From: a virus
IMG/VR virus record: IMGVR_UViG_3300020166_000041
Coordinates: 1 to 43,092 of that record
Length of the DNA stretch: 43,092 bases
Direction: 5' to 3' (one strand)
Each line of letters opens with the position of its first letter. Positions within the stretch are counted from its first letter, which is position 1. Below the pieces are notes generated by a model. That model saw only the letters and a list, made by a program, of their open reading frames with translations. It did no database searches and had not been told where the DNA came from. The position numbers and the translations under genes are program-made. Positions 26,433 through 35,501 of this stretch are shown here, piece by piece.

Positions 26433-27905
26433 CTAGTCTGTGAATAACACAAAGTTGTTAGCCGCTTGAGTCACTAAACATCTTTCAGATAAGAAGTGAA
26501 CCTCCATAGCATCTAAATCAGAAGTAGCAGCGCCACCTACAGATCCAGTGATCCAGTTTTTCATTCTTCTATCATCAGCTTGAGAAGCTCTATATCTTAC
26601 GTGTAAGAAAGGTCTTCTGATGTTAGTTCCTAATATTTGATCGTAAACTGTAGAAGTTCCAGCAGGTACTAATACTCCTTCGATTCCAGCATCAGCAACA
26701 CCTCCACGAGTAGAAGCGTCGTTTAAGTATTTCCAGTCAGTTTTGTAGAAGTCATAAGAACCTCTTCTGAAACCAGAGAAACCTAAGTTCAATGCCATTT
26801 CTTCAGAATTTTCGAATACACCAAAAGAACTACCACCTTGGTAACCAGCAGCAGGAGATCCTACGTTAGATAACATATCATCAAAATCTAGAGAAGTTTC
26901 TCTATTTAAGAATAACATGTTTTCTTCGATAGCCCCTTGAGTATCTAAGTTTTTAAGAATTGAATCAAACTGAGCTAAACCAGTTGCTGCAGTAAAGTCT
27001 ACTAATACATTTCCACGGCTTTTAACAGCAGCGAAAAGACCTTCAGTACCTTTAGCAGTTGTAGTTGAACTTCCAGATTTTAATTCACCTTCTACCATAG
27101 ACATTTCTAAGTAGTCTTCAAAACGTAATCTTGTTTCAGATTCAGCTTTTAAATACCATAAGAAACCTCCTTGACCAGACTCAGTAGCTACTTCAACCCA
27201 TCCAATCTGAGCAGTGTCAGATCCGTTGATTGCATACTTGTCTTTGATGATGATAGGAGAGTTAGAATACTGAGTAAAAGAAGGTGTTACAGAAATTCTG
27301 TTAGCGTCTCCAGTTCCTTTTCCGTACTCAGATCCGTATACGAAAATCTTAAGCGCTGGTCCACCAGTTACTAAATCTACTTCAGCAGCTCCAGCTCCAG
27401 TTCCGTCTAAGGCTTCTTGCGAATAAGGCGCTACAGTTAATACACCTGCACCTAATGCACTACCAGGAGTAGCTCCAGAGGCAACAACGTAACAGTTTAA
27501 TTCTGCTCCAGTTGCTGGATTCATTACTACGATTGTAGAACCAGGAGATACAACATTCTCAATAAGAGTTGCACCAGCTCCACCAACAGGAATAGTTAAA
27601 GTAGAAACTTTTGCTCCTACAGCACCTGCGTTAGTTGCTATTACATTCTCATAAGAGATGTGTAATCTATTTTGTTCAGACCATACTACTTGATCAGAAG
27701 TCATTGGCATTTCAGCTCCTACCATTCTTAAGAAACCACCTAAGGTTCTATTTCCATAACGCTCTACTTCAGCTTCATAGATTTCTGGTAAGTACTGCTG
27801 TGCGAAATCATTCGTTCCATCAGTAAAGTTTAAATAATTGCCTTCTAAGGCTTGCTTTTTTTGCGTTGGGATTAAGCTTCCAAACGCTGGGCTTACATTT
27901 GCCAT
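26433..27905 (-). CDS. Major capsid protein (HK97-fold type)
   Basis: This 490-residue protein forms the icosahedral head. It follows the scaffold gene, 15 bases away, and is clearly richer in G and C than its surroundings, as expected for the most highly expressed gene. The C-terminal half carries RRPFLHVRYRASQADDRRMK, then ITGSVGGAATSDLDAMEVHF and SERCLVTQAANNF, which resembles capsid proteins of crAss-like and related Bacteroidota podoviruses as I remember them. Residues 85-205 are Gly/Ala/Val-rich beta and probably an inserted domain or extended loop. There is no delta-domain or protease gene next to it. Confidence 0.85.
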   Translation of the reverse strand: MANVSPAFGSLIPTQKKQALEGNYLNFTDGTNDFAQQYLPEIYEAEVERYGNRTLGGFLRMVGAEMPMTSDQVVWSEQNRLHISYENVIATNAGAVGAKVSTLTIPVGGAGATLIENVVSPGSTIVVMNPATGAELNCYVVASGATPGSALGAGVLTVAPYSQEALDGTGAGAAEVDLVTGGPALKIFVYGSEYGKGTGDANRISVTPSFTQYSNSPIIIKDKYAINGSDTAQIGWVEVATESGQGGFLWYLKAESETRLRFEDYLEMSMVEGELKSGSSTTTAKGTEGLFAAVKSRGNVLVDFTAATGLAQFDSILKNLDTQGAIEENMLFLNRETSLDFDDMLSNVGSPAAGYQGGSSFGVFENSEEMALNLGFSGFRRGSYDFYKTDWKYLNDASTRGGVADAGIEGVLVPAGTSTVYDQILGTNIRRPFLHVRYRASQADDRRMKNWITGSVGGAATSDLDAMEVHFLSERCLVTQAANNFVLFTD

Positions 27906-27920
27906 AATTTTTTAATTTTT

Positions 27921-29057
27921 TTAGTTAAATTTTTTTGTTTTAATTCTAAGTTTAGAAGAATCATAACCGCTTATTGACTTAACTTTTATTCCGTTTACAA
28001 ACTCACTTGAGCTAGTTTGCCTTGGCTCTGTGCTAGGATTTTTAGAGCTATTAACTATTTCTTTAGTAGCATCTGTTCGTCCTTGTTCATAAAAATGATT
28101 AATAATCTTATCAGCATTTGAAGCGATATAAATAGCTTTGTGATAACCTTTCGTATCTTTTATATTACCGCCTTCGTCAAGAAACTTTCCTACGAAATTG
28201 TTAATACTTGATTGGTTTTCTGCAACTTTATTAGGATCTTGTAAACCATATCTAAACTTCTTTTTACCTACATTGAAGTCAAAACCTTTGAATTCATTAG
28301 TAAAGTAATCATTTGTTTTTGATTTAAAGTCCGAATGCTGTTGCTCAGCTATCTTCTGATCTTCTTGATATCGGTTGAAAAACTCTGTTGCTTTTTGTTG
28401 TTCCTGAGTAACGCCGGGTCTCAACTTGATTTCGTCGTAATATTTACTCTTGGTTTTTTCCAAAAAGCTTTTAGCTTTTCCAACTTCTTCTTTAAACGCA
28501 ATTTTCTTTTTGCGTATATCTCTTTCCTCATCTATGTCCTCATCATAATCGTAGTCTTCTAATAGTAGGCTAACGTCATCTGATTCTAGATAGGGTTTTG
28601 TTTGTTTGTAATATTCTTTTAATAGCGTTTTATCATCAACACTTGAGTAGTCTGCGTTTAATCTAACGTAGTCTTCTACTGATCCACCTGTTTCTTCCAT
28701 AAAAGTAACAAGTTTATCTATGTTTTCAGGTAACACTCTCTGTTCAGCTACTTGCTTGTATTCTTCAGTAGCTCTTTGTAATTGATTATTCGGAGGTGTA
28801 TCATCGTCTTCGTCTACAATTTCTATAATACCATCTTCTTCAGCTACTTCAGGTGTATCGTTAACAACTACAACGGGTTCTTCAATAGTCTCTTCTTTAA
28901 CTTCTGGTATTACCACCTTAGCAACTTCCTCAGCTACTGGTTCTTTTACTTCATCTATGTTAACCTTTATAGGTTCATTAGATTGATTCCCTAAATTTTT
29001 AGGACTTGTTTTCTTGGATTTAATTTTAAAATCCCCTTCTTGTTTTACTTCTGACAT
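27921..29057 (-). CDS. Scaffolding protein
   Basis: This 378-residue protein has a low-complexity acidic N-terminal third (EEVAKVVIPEVKEETIEEPV, then EDGIIEIVDEDDDT). Acidic helices follow (YLESDDVSLLLEDYDYDEDI), then Lys-rich coiled coil (KKKIAFKEEVGKAKSFLEK). The basic C-terminus ends SSKLRIKTKKFN. An acidic, helical protein with a basic capsid-binding tail between portal and MCP is the standard picture of a phage scaffold that guides head assembly and then leaves. The assignment is by position and composition. No protease is seen. Its leader ends TTATATTATATTATG. Confidence 0.8.
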   Translation of the reverse strand: MSEVKQEGDFKIKSKKTSPKNLGNQSNEPIKVNIDEVKEPVAEEVAKVVIPEVKEETIEEPVVVVNDTPEVAEEDGIIEIVDEDDDTPPNNQLQRATEEYKQVAEQRVLPENIDKLVTFMEETGGSVEDYVRLNADYSSVDDKTLLKEYYKQTKPYLESDDVSLLLEDYDYDEDIDEERDIRKKKIAFKEEVGKAKSFLEKTKSKYYDEIKLRPGVTQEQQKATEFFNRYQEDQKIAEQQHSDFKSKTNDYFTNEFKGFDFNVGKKKFRYGLQDPNKVAENQSSINNFVGKFLDEGGNIKDTKGYHKAIYIASNADKIINHFYEQGRTDATKEIVNSSKNPSTEPRQTSSSEFVNGIKVKSISGYDSSKLRIKTKKFN

Positions 29058-29084
29058 AATATAATATAATTAAATAATTGTTTA

Positions 29085-31493
29085 TTAGCTAGGTCCAAAC
29101 TCTTCTATTCCGAACCCTCCTAGCACATCGTTTCCTGATGATTCAAAGTTTTTAGGTAACCCTTCTGTTTGTCTTTGCTGTATCAACTCAGACTGCTGGG
29201 ATCCTTGCATTTTTATTCTTTTGTCTTTTCTATCCTCAATTTCTTTTTCTTTGCTCCCTTCTGCATTTGCTCTTATTTGTGCTAATTGCATATTGAAGTT
29301 AAACTCTTCAGCCATCAACTCTCTTTTTATTTGAGCTTCAGTTTGCATTCTTTGTATTTCAAACTGTGACTTAGCTTGTTCTATACTCACTTTTTCTTGA
29401 GTAAGTGCTTGTTGTTTTTGTACCTCAGCCATTGCAGCTTTTTCAGAGGCATCAGCGTTAGCTTGCGCTTGTGCTTGAATATTAGCTTGTTGTTGCTCTT
29501 GCTCTCTTTTTATTTTCTGAGTTTGCCTAAGCTTTAAGAATTGGTTAGCTAACTTTATATTTTTTATTTGTCTGATATCAATTGCATCAGATAGAGCAAT
29601 AGCTTGTGTTTGCAATGCTACTTGTATGTTTTGTTCTAGTAAAGCTTTTTCTTCGTCTTCTGGTTCAAGTTCTAAGTAAATACCAAAATCATGTAACTGC
29701 AAATTCATCAACTCCTCAAGAGTTTTTGTGTTGAATGTACTTATAGCATTTGTTAAAGCATTTTCCGTTAAAGGATTTTCAATAACGTCAGCTACCTTTA
29801 AACTTATATTCTCGCAAGTTCTAACTGTTAAGTATAACAAAGAATCTAATACGTGCTTAGTTGCAATATTAGAAGCGTTAGCTGCCATTTTTTGCAGCCC
29901 TACTAGAGAATCTTTATTAGGTGCACTACCGTCTCTTGCTTCATTTAATCCGGTTACATCTCTTATCATTTGTAAATAATACTGGTATGTACCGATTAAA
30001 CTTTGTATTTTTGCTTGACCACTTGAAGATGATAATTCTTGAACAGGCACTTTACCTCTATTCAATTCACCGTCTTGCGTAAGTGATCTACCTACAACAG
30101 AACCTGTTTGGAAGTACATATTCAATGCTTCAGCTGGATTGTATGTTGTGCCATTACCCAAGTCAACCTCTGCTAAACCATCCATATCTAAGAATACACC
30201 ATCTGGTACTATCCTAGACATCACTTGTTGTAATTTAAGGTGCGTTATTTGAATCATATCAGCAAAGCTAGTAATTTTACTAACTATAGACTCTATACGT
30301 CCCTTATACATCCTAGGTGCCGATATACAGTAATTCATCATTACCTTTGTAGTATCAGCCGTAGGTCTTGTCATATTTTCTGCTAGCTTCCATTCCAGCA
30401 TTATGTTTGTACCTAGTACTTTTGCCCCAGTGTATAATACCTCTATTGTTCTAGATATTCTTTCAAAGTTATCATTAGCTGGAGGATTAAATGTGTCAGG
30501 TTTTTCTAACGTCTTTTCTAATCCTTGATCTGTTTTCTTTATTTTAAATACTTGGTCTGAATACGTTTTGTATTCAAAGTATAAAACCTGTATTGTATTT
30601 TCGTCGTAATTACCCCAATTAGTCACATACTGCGAGTTACCAGGCATATCCTGTATTCTTTCTAGTTCAACTGGAGATATTGATGGGAATTGTTTTTTAA
30701 GTTCCGCTAATGATATAGACTTAACTTCGCCTACGTAATATATATCTTCAAAGTTTGGATCTTCTGTATATGAATAAATCATATTAGCAGGGTCAACATA
30801 ATCAGTAACTATACCTTCAGCTTTATTAAATGAAGTTTTTGCAGCTCCAATACCAATAGTGGTTAAATCGTGAGCTAATCGTTTTTTTATTTGATCGTAT
30901 TTATTAAATGCTAATACGTTGTTTATAACCTCTTCTTCAGCAATCTCTACGTTTTGCTTTGGTGTCATTTGTAAATGTACATCTAATTCTTCTCTGTTTT
31001 CAGGTAAACTTTCTAAGTCACCTGTTTTAGAAAAATCCATACCTAAATTTTGCTTTACGTTTAATAAGGCTTGCTTGGTAAGCATATCTCTTTCAACAGC
31101 CGCAGCATAATCAGTTCTACTCTTAACAGAAAAAGGATCTTGAGCAAACGCACTTATTTCATAAGTTTTATTTGACATTCCGTTTACAACAATATCAACA
31201 AACTTTGATATAACTGGTATCGGCTTCCAATCTAAATTAAGATAAGACAAATCACCGTTTATAGATAACTCATCCTTGTACTTTTGTATTGATTGCTCTC
31301 CTCTTGCGTATAATCGTAATGAATGAAAGCTATTCCAATTGTTTAAGTATCTATTACCGTTACCTCTTCCTTGATTGAACCATTCTTGTTCAATAGCTCT
31401 AGAGACTTGTAAGCCGTAATCGTAACTAGCTTTTACTTCGTCACTAACAACCTGGTTAGGGAAAGAACTATCGGTATTTGTTTGTATTTTCAT
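29085..31493 (-). CDS. Portal protein
   Basis: This 802-residue protein forms the dodecameric DNA gate at one head vertex. Portal-like features include SYLNLDWKPIPVISKFVDIV, the stem-type IRDVTGLNEARDGSAPNKDS, VGLQKMAANASNIATKHVLD, and wing strands around 230-340. From about 640 to 770 there is a long Gln/Ala/Glu/Lys coiled coil, e.g. KIKREQEQQQANIQAQAQAN, then a Gly-rich acidic end. This matches the extended barrel of podovirus portals, which reaches into the head and touches core proteins. It follows TerL without a gap. Confidence 0.88.
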   Translation of the reverse strand: MKIQTNTDSSFPNQVVSDEVKASYDYGLQVSRAIEQEWFNQGRGNGNRYLNNWNSFHSLRLYARGEQSIQKYKDELSINGDLSYLNLDWKPIPVISKFVDIVVNGMSNKTYEISAFAQDPFSVKSRTDYAAAVERDMLTKQALLNVKQNLGMDFSKTGDLESLPENREELDVHLQMTPKQNVEIAEEEVINNVLAFNKYDQIKKRLAHDLTTIGIGAAKTSFNKAEGIVTDYVDPANMIYSYTEDPNFEDIYYVGEVKSISLAELKKQFPSISPVELERIQDMPGNSQYVTNWGNYDENTIQVLYFEYKTYSDQVFKIKKTDQGLEKTLEKPDTFNPPANDNFERISRTIEVLYTGAKVLGTNIMLEWKLAENMTRPTADTTKVMMNYCISAPRMYKGRIESIVSKITSFADMIQITHLKLQQVMSRIVPDGVFLDMDGLAEVDLGNGTTYNPAEALNMYFQTGSVVGRSLTQDGELNRGKVPVQELSSSSGQAKIQSLIGTYQYYLQMIRDVTGLNEARDGSAPNKDSLVGLQKMAANASNIATKHVLDSLLYLTVRTCENISLKVADVIENPLTENALTNAISTFNTKTLEELMNLQLHDFGIYLELEPEDEEKALLEQNIQVALQTQAIALSDAIDIRQIKNIKLANQFLKLRQTQKIKREQEQQQANIQAQAQANADASEKAAMAEVQKQQALTQEKVSIEQAKSQFEIQRMQTEAQIKRELMAEEFNFNMQLAQIRANAEGSKEKEIEDRKDKRIKMQGSQQSELIQQRQTEGLPKNFESSGNDVLGGFGIEEFGPS

Positions 31494-33704
31494 TTATCTT
31501 AATATTTTAGACGTAGAACCTCTATTGTCATATCTTTTAATTCCTAAATCGTAAACCTTCTTTTGCATTGGACTAACCGGTGAATATAGGTTTTTGTTAC
31601 AAGCCATTATCGCCAAGCCAGAACTTATAGAAGCATCATGCTTTGTTCTATTGTTTATGTTAAACTTACCCCAGTCTTCCAATGTTCTTTGAAAGTACAT
31701 ATCACCATAGCCAGCTTCTGTTCGTCCAACACAAGTTTCTATATATGATTCTATAGCCGCAGCGTGTGCCTGCTTTATATCTTCACTAGAGTTTGGTATA
31801 CCACCTATTTCTCTTTCAGTTATAGATAATTTGTTTAATCTTTTATCAGGTCTGTTCATTGAGAAGCCTCTATAGCCTCTTCTTTTAAAATGATACAGTA
31901 ATCTAGGTTTATTGTTTTCCGCAAGTATTGGCATACCGTAAAATATGCAAGCCATTAATACGTCTTCAAAAAATATTTCAGCAGTTTGTGGTCTAGCTAT
32001 ATATTCTAAAAAGAATCTGTTAGGCGGAACATCTTCCATACTAAACTTAGTTAAACCGTGTAAAGCTCCGTTAGAACCTCTTTTATCAACTGTACCTGAT
32101 ATATCATAACTGTCACATCCAAAAGCGCCACAGTGTTCGTTACCTGGATATTTTGTATTACCTTTTGTTATAACTCTGTTTTGCATTTGTACAGGTGGTA
32201 CCCAACTAATGTTGAACCTACCGTTTTTATTTGGTACAAATATCACCTTAGTATCTTTAACGCCGTTTTCCCACATAAAACTTCCGGTGGTTATTATCGA
32301 TGTATTTCTAAGGTCTTCGTTATAATCTATTTGTTCGTATATCTTTGTTAAATTAAACAGAGATTGCTTTGCTTCATCTCTAAAAGCGTGTTGCTCTGTT
32401 CTTGGAAACTGACGGTAGTATTCGTTTAAACCATCTTGATCTCCTTTTAATCCTTCAACTTCATTGTTCCAGTATTCAATTACACCTTGTCTTATAGGTG
32501 ATCCGTCAGGACCTTCAACTGGTTTTTTTGGCGTTTCAAATACAGGAAATCCATAAGAATCAATGTATCCCTCGTAGTTCCATTCCATAGGAATGAACAA
32601 ACTATATAGTCCCGAACGAGTCTGTCCATTTGCATTTCTTTTTGTTGCGTCGGAGTCATAGTATAGTTTTTTAAAGTTCTCACCACCCTTGTCTAAAGCA
32701 TTTGATGTACTACCCATCATACACTTACCTATAATTTTTGAACCTAATCTCAAACAAGTTTTTGTAACTCTCCAGTTATTTAATATGTTCGTAGGTCTTT
32801 CCCATTTACCACTTTCATCGTGGACCAATAGTTTTAATTTTTCCCCGTCGTACGAGTTGTCCCCGGTGTTCTTCCAGTCGATCGTGGTATCGAGACCGGT
32901 GATCTCTTGTAGCTTTTCATTGGTATCAAGCTTTTTTCTCGTAAATTTGGACGCGGGAACTCTGTACGCAAGTTCTGTCTTCGGCCTGTCCATACCGTCC
33001 TGGATTGGTTTGAAGAAGAAGGGATAATTAACTGAGATGGGTACAACTTTATCAGTAAACATCTTTTTCGCATCTGGACCAGACTTTGATAAAATTCCGA
33101 ATCTGGAGTCTGTGGATATTGTAGCTTGATTAACCGTTTCGCCTGAGGCCATGAAAGAAAACCCTGACCGTCTGTTCTTAAGATAGCACATTCCGTAACA
33201 ACGTACATCTGCTTTGCAAGCTTCCCAGAATATAAAGAATAATCTGTTTGATTCCCTAAAGTCTGCTGCCCCAACATCAATTTTGGACCACTGCAAGTAC
33301 ATGTAGTGAGTGCCAGTAATATAAGAAGGCTTGTCTTTATTAAAAAACCAAAAACCTTCTTCACGCCTTTTAAATTCTGTATCAATATAGTCATACCACT
33401 TTTCTTTAAACTGTGAAGGGTATTCGTCCCAATCAAATACCGATTTTATCTTTGAAAGCTCTTTTGGGTATTCCGTGTGTTTCCACTTGTCTCCTTCAAA
33501 TTTAATAACATCATCTTCTTTTGGTAATGCTATTTTTATTCCTTGTATTTCGTAAACCTCTCCTATTTGCCCGGTCTTACTGATTACAACAACGTTATAT
33601 TCTTCGTTGTAACCGTACTCCCATTTCTTATATCTGTTTAACCTTTTTAATATCTTAGGTTTAATATAGTCTTTTAATACTGCTATTAAGGTTTGTTCGT
33701 ACAT
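31494..33704 (-). CDS. terL: Terminase large subunit (ATPase-nuclease)
   Basis: This 736-residue protein is the packaging motor. The N-terminal ATPase has a deviant P-loop, KNRRSGFS (176-183), with Phe where the Lys of GK(S/T) is expected; Lys176 and Arg178/179 may compensate. Walker B with catalytic Glu is LLVHDES (Asp296, Glu297), and the coupling motif is GKCMMGSTSN (326-335). Nuclease acidic residues are Asp531 (FGCDSYD), Asp581 (FFEDVL) and Asp690 (RTKHD). An N-terminal 90-residue extension precedes the ATPase. Codons in about 32820-33000 are strikingly GC-rich compared with the rest. It overlaps the upstream small gene in TAATG. Confidence 0.9.
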   Translation of the reverse strand: MYEQTLIAVLKDYIKPKILKRLNRYKKWEYGYNEEYNVVVISKTGQIGEVYEIQGIKIALPKEDDVIKFEGDKWKHTEYPKELSKIKSVFDWDEYPSQFKEKWYDYIDTEFKRREEGFWFFNKDKPSYITGTHYMYLQWSKIDVGAADFRESNRLFFIFWEACKADVRCYGMCYLKNRRSGFSFMASGETVNQATISTDSRFGILSKSGPDAKKMFTDKVVPISVNYPFFFKPIQDGMDRPKTELAYRVPASKFTRKKLDTNEKLQEITGLDTTIDWKNTGDNSYDGEKLKLLVHDESGKWERPTNILNNWRVTKTCLRLGSKIIGKCMMGSTSNALDKGGENFKKLYYDSDATKRNANGQTRSGLYSLFIPMEWNYEGYIDSYGFPVFETPKKPVEGPDGSPIRQGVIEYWNNEVEGLKGDQDGLNEYYRQFPRTEQHAFRDEAKQSLFNLTKIYEQIDYNEDLRNTSIITTGSFMWENGVKDTKVIFVPNKNGRFNISWVPPVQMQNRVITKGNTKYPGNEHCGAFGCDSYDISGTVDKRGSNGALHGLTKFSMEDVPPNRFFLEYIARPQTAEIFFEDVLMACIFYGMPILAENNKPRLLYHFKRRGYRGFSMNRPDKRLNKLSITEREIGGIPNSSEDIKQAHAAAIESYIETCVGRTEAGYGDMYFQRTLEDWGKFNINNRTKHDASISSGLAIMACNKNLYSPVSPMQKKVYDLGIKRYDNRGSTSKILR

Positions 33705-33979
33705 TATCTAGATCTTCCTTCTGCAAAACCTCTAAAAGCTTTTTCTTCTTTAGCTTCTTTTGGGTTTTCATTTAATCTTTCATCCTCCTCTTCTATTCTA
33801 GCAAGTATTTCAAAAGCATCGAATATAGCTAATTTTTTTGTTGCGGCAGCATTTTTAAGTCTGTCAGCTGATAAATCATCTTCTGAGTCAACGATCTTTT
33901 CTTCTGCCACTTTAATTAACTCCTTAACTGCTTTTTGCCCAGCTAGGATTATATTCTTCTTGGTTTCCTTTGTGTTCAT
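33704..33979 (-). CDS. Small terminase-adjacent helical protein, possible TerS
   Basis: This 91-residue protein contains KNIILAGQKAVKELIKVAEE, then DDLSADRLKNAAATKKLAIF and an acidic-basic EEEDERLNENPKEAKEEKAF end. It is all-helical and immediately upstream of terL, the usual place of a small terminase. The size is at the low end for TerS and no helix-turn-helix is clear. From memory, proteins with SADRLKNAAATKK occur next to terL in many marine phages. TerS is a reasonable hypothesis, not a proven call. Its N-terminal 56 bases overlap the gene upstream. Confidence 0.55.
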   Translation of the reverse strand: MNTKETKKNIILAGQKAVKELIKVAEEKIVDSEDDLSADRLKNAAATKKLAIFDAFEILARIEEEDERLNENPKEAKEEKAFRGFAEGRSR

Positions 33980-34529
33980 ACTTAATTACAATATCATTAG
34001 ATTTCATACAATAAACTCTTTGATCGTCTATTATAAAATCCCATTCACTACCGGGCGTAAACCCTACTGTGTCTCCTGGATTGATATTAAGCGCTTTTAA
34101 AGAACTATTACCTATTTTTAATATACCAATAAGGTCTTGCTCTTTTTGTGATCTTAAAGTGTCTTTGTTTTTTAAAGGTATTACAAAGCATCTGTCTCCA
34201 AATGATTTCCAATCCTCTGTATTTTTATACAAATATATTTGATCTGCCGAACAAAAGTGTAAGTCATCTTTAAAATGAGATCTACTTCTTTTCTTATTAC
34301 CTCGGATATCATAAAAAACTCTAAATACATTATGATGTATTATTATGATATCGCCTTTTTTTATACTTGTTTTAAAAGCTTTTGGTGTTTCAACCACTAT
34401 AGCTAAATTGTTTACAGACTTAAAGTCTTCAATTTTAGTGTTTAGTATTAATGTAACGTCGCCTAGCTTTACCTTGTTATCGTATCTATCGCCAATAGGT
34501 TTGACGATAAAATCGTATAGACTTCTCAT
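33924..34529 (-). CDS. Two-domain GroES-fold-like phage protein
   Basis: This 201-residue protein has a first half (1-105) with GroES/gp31-like features: VKPIGDRYDNKVKLGDVTLI, then IKKGDIIIIHHNVFRVFYDI and a basic loop (RGNKKRSRSH) where a mobile loop would be. The second half (106-190) again has a barrel-like GDRCFVIPLKNK...NINPGDTVGFTP...IDDQRVYCMKSNDI. The two halves look like two copies of one beta-barrel. A T4 gp31-like co-chaperonin role for capsid folding is possible and would sit well with the phage groEL, but this is inferred from pattern only. It overlaps the next gene by 56 bases. Confidence 0.6.
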   Translation of the reverse strand: MRSLYDFIVKPIGDRYDNKVKLGDVTLILNTKIEDFKSVNNLAIVVETPKAFKTSIKKGDIIIIHHNVFRVFYDIRGNKKRSRSHFKDDLHFCSADQIYLYKNTEDWKSFGDRCFVIPLKNKDTLRSQKEQDLIGILKIGNSSLKALNINPGDTVGFTPGSEWDFIIDDQRVYCMKSNDIVIKYEHKGNQEEYNPSWAKSS

Positions 34530-34757
34530 TTAATATTCTAAATCATACTCAACGGATATTGCCATGTTAGAATTAAACTTCTTCCATGGCATCACCTCAT
34601 TTCCTTTCTTTATGTAAATACTGTAAGAATTAGATTGTGCATCGTGTAATATGCAATCTATAGTATGTCCACCATAAACGTTTTGACCTACTGAATAGTG
34701 CATAGCGTCATTCTTATAGTCAGAACCTATACTTATTTTTCTTACAACAGAACTCAT
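34530..34757 (-). CDS. Conserved small phage protein, 75 residues
   Basis: The protein starts MSSVVRKISIGSDYKNDAMH, then YSVGQNVYGGHTIDCILHD, SIYIKKGNEVMPWKKFN and SNMAISVEYDLEY. It looks like a small all-beta fold. From memory, the VRKISIGxDYKxAMHYxVGQ pattern is found in many marine phages with no known role. It overlaps the upstream gene by one base and abuts the downstream one. Its place ahead of the terminase block suggests a role in late functions. Confidence 0.65.
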   Translation of the reverse strand: MSSVVRKISIGSDYKNDAMHYSVGQNVYGGHTIDCILHDAQSNSYSIYIKKGNEVMPWKKFNSNMAISVEYDLEY

Positions 34758-35014
34758 TATTCCGCTATCTCAAGAGTTTTTGTTTTTTCTTGCTTAGCTT
34801 TCTCATAAGTACCATCAGCTAAGTTTACAGTAATGTCACCATACTCTTCTCTGATTTCAGTCTTAATACCATCTAATTCTTTTGCCGCTTCAAAATGCGC
34901 TGCTAGGTATTCTGCTTTTTTTGCCTCTAAAAATCCTACTTCTGTAAGTATAGAGTTAATTTTTCCTGTTGCGTCTTTAATAGACTTTAATTGTTCATCT
35001 GTTAATTTTCCCAT
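34757..35014 (-). CDS. Small coiled-coil protein, 85 residues
   Basis: The protein begins MGKLTDEQLKSIKDATGKIN and has a long Glu/Lys/Ala helix (GFLEAKKAEYLAAHFEAAKE). A short GDITVNLADGTYEK strand follows before the end. Similar short helical proteins with a final GxINLxxG strand occur in many marine phages; function unknown. It is the first gene after a 55-base AT-rich gap that holds the candidate promoter motif, so it may start a transcript that includes terL, portal and capsid. Confidence 0.6.
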   Translation of the reverse strand: MGKLTDEQLKSIKDATGKINSILTEVGFLEAKKAEYLAAHFEAAKELDGIKTEIREEYGDITVNLADGTYEKAKQEKTKTLEIAE

Positions 35015-35045
35015 TTTATTTAATTTAATTGGTTATTGTTATTAT

Positions 35046-35061
35046 TATTATTACTCGTTTT
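35046..35061 (-). promoter_or_regulatory. Candidate phage promoter/operator motif, copy 1
   Basis: On the - strand this is AAAACGAGTAATAATA, 31 bases ahead of the 85-residue gene start. An exact copy lies on the same strand ahead of groEL (43048-43063). Both are in AT-rich intergenic DNA. It is not a Bacteroidota -33 TTTG/-7 TAnnTTTG promoter, so a phage-specific promoter or regulator site is more likely. AT-rich simple repeats extend from it here. Confidence 0.45.
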
Positions 35062-35069
35062 TAATATTT

Positions 35070-35501
35070 TTACTTTTTAAACACTGGTGCTAGCTTATCT
35101 ACTATTTTTTCACCACTTCTACCTATTACATAACCTCCAATACCTATTTCTAATAAGCTCCAAAATTCTGGTTCTAAAACAGGTGTTACTAGGTATGTTG
35201 ATAGTTGTGATATGAATTTTGTATATATGATTATAAAACCAAATGAAAGCATTAGTATAGGTCTCCAGCTTCTTTGCAGCCAATTACCTTTAGCTTCTGC
35301 TACAATAATCTCAGTTTGCATTCTTTGCAGCTCTAGTTGAGCATCATGCAATACTTTAAATATTTTATTTCTAGCATTAAGTCTTTCTTCTTCGCTAGTG
35401 AATAGGTTGTCAACCACATCACCAACTTGTTTGAAGACTTTAGTACTGAAAAATTCTAATATTTTTTTCACTCTATTTTCTTTTAGTAATATCTCCAGCA
35501 C
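35070..35501 (-). CDS. Holin (3TM/GTA-holin family)
   Basis: This 143-residue protein has a charged helical N-terminal half. The family signature then follows: WLQRSWRPILMLSFGFIIIY (TM1, about 75-95), a short hydrophobic stretch and LLEIGIGGYVIGRSGEK (about 116-132). The RSWRPxLM...GIGGYVxGRSxEK layout is that of the GTA_holin_3TM family (PF11351). Holins time lysis by permeabilising the inner membrane so that the endolysin, here probably the M15 peptidase at 6886-7245, reaches the wall. It overlaps the gene upstream by 29 bases. Confidence 0.85.
   Translation of the reverse strand: MLEILLKENRVKKILEFFSTKVFKQVGDVVDNLFTSEEERLNARNKIFKVLHDAQLELQRMQTEIIVAEAKGNWLQRSWRPILMLSFGFIIIYTKFISQLSTYLVTPVLEPEFWSLLEIGIGGYVIGRSGEKIVDKLAPVFKK

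Noticed and set aside
32834-33436. 200-codon - strand frame inside terL, with a lipoprotein-like LLILLALTTCTC stretch
   Set aside because: It lies fully within the terminase ATPase domain in another frame. The residues are Arg/Pro/Ser-rich without a fold pattern; it probably arises from the GC-rich patch.
35031-35052. ATT simple repeat as an origin or tandem array
   Set aside because: Only a few short ATT units, as expected in AT-rich intergenic DNA; no iteron or longer unit.
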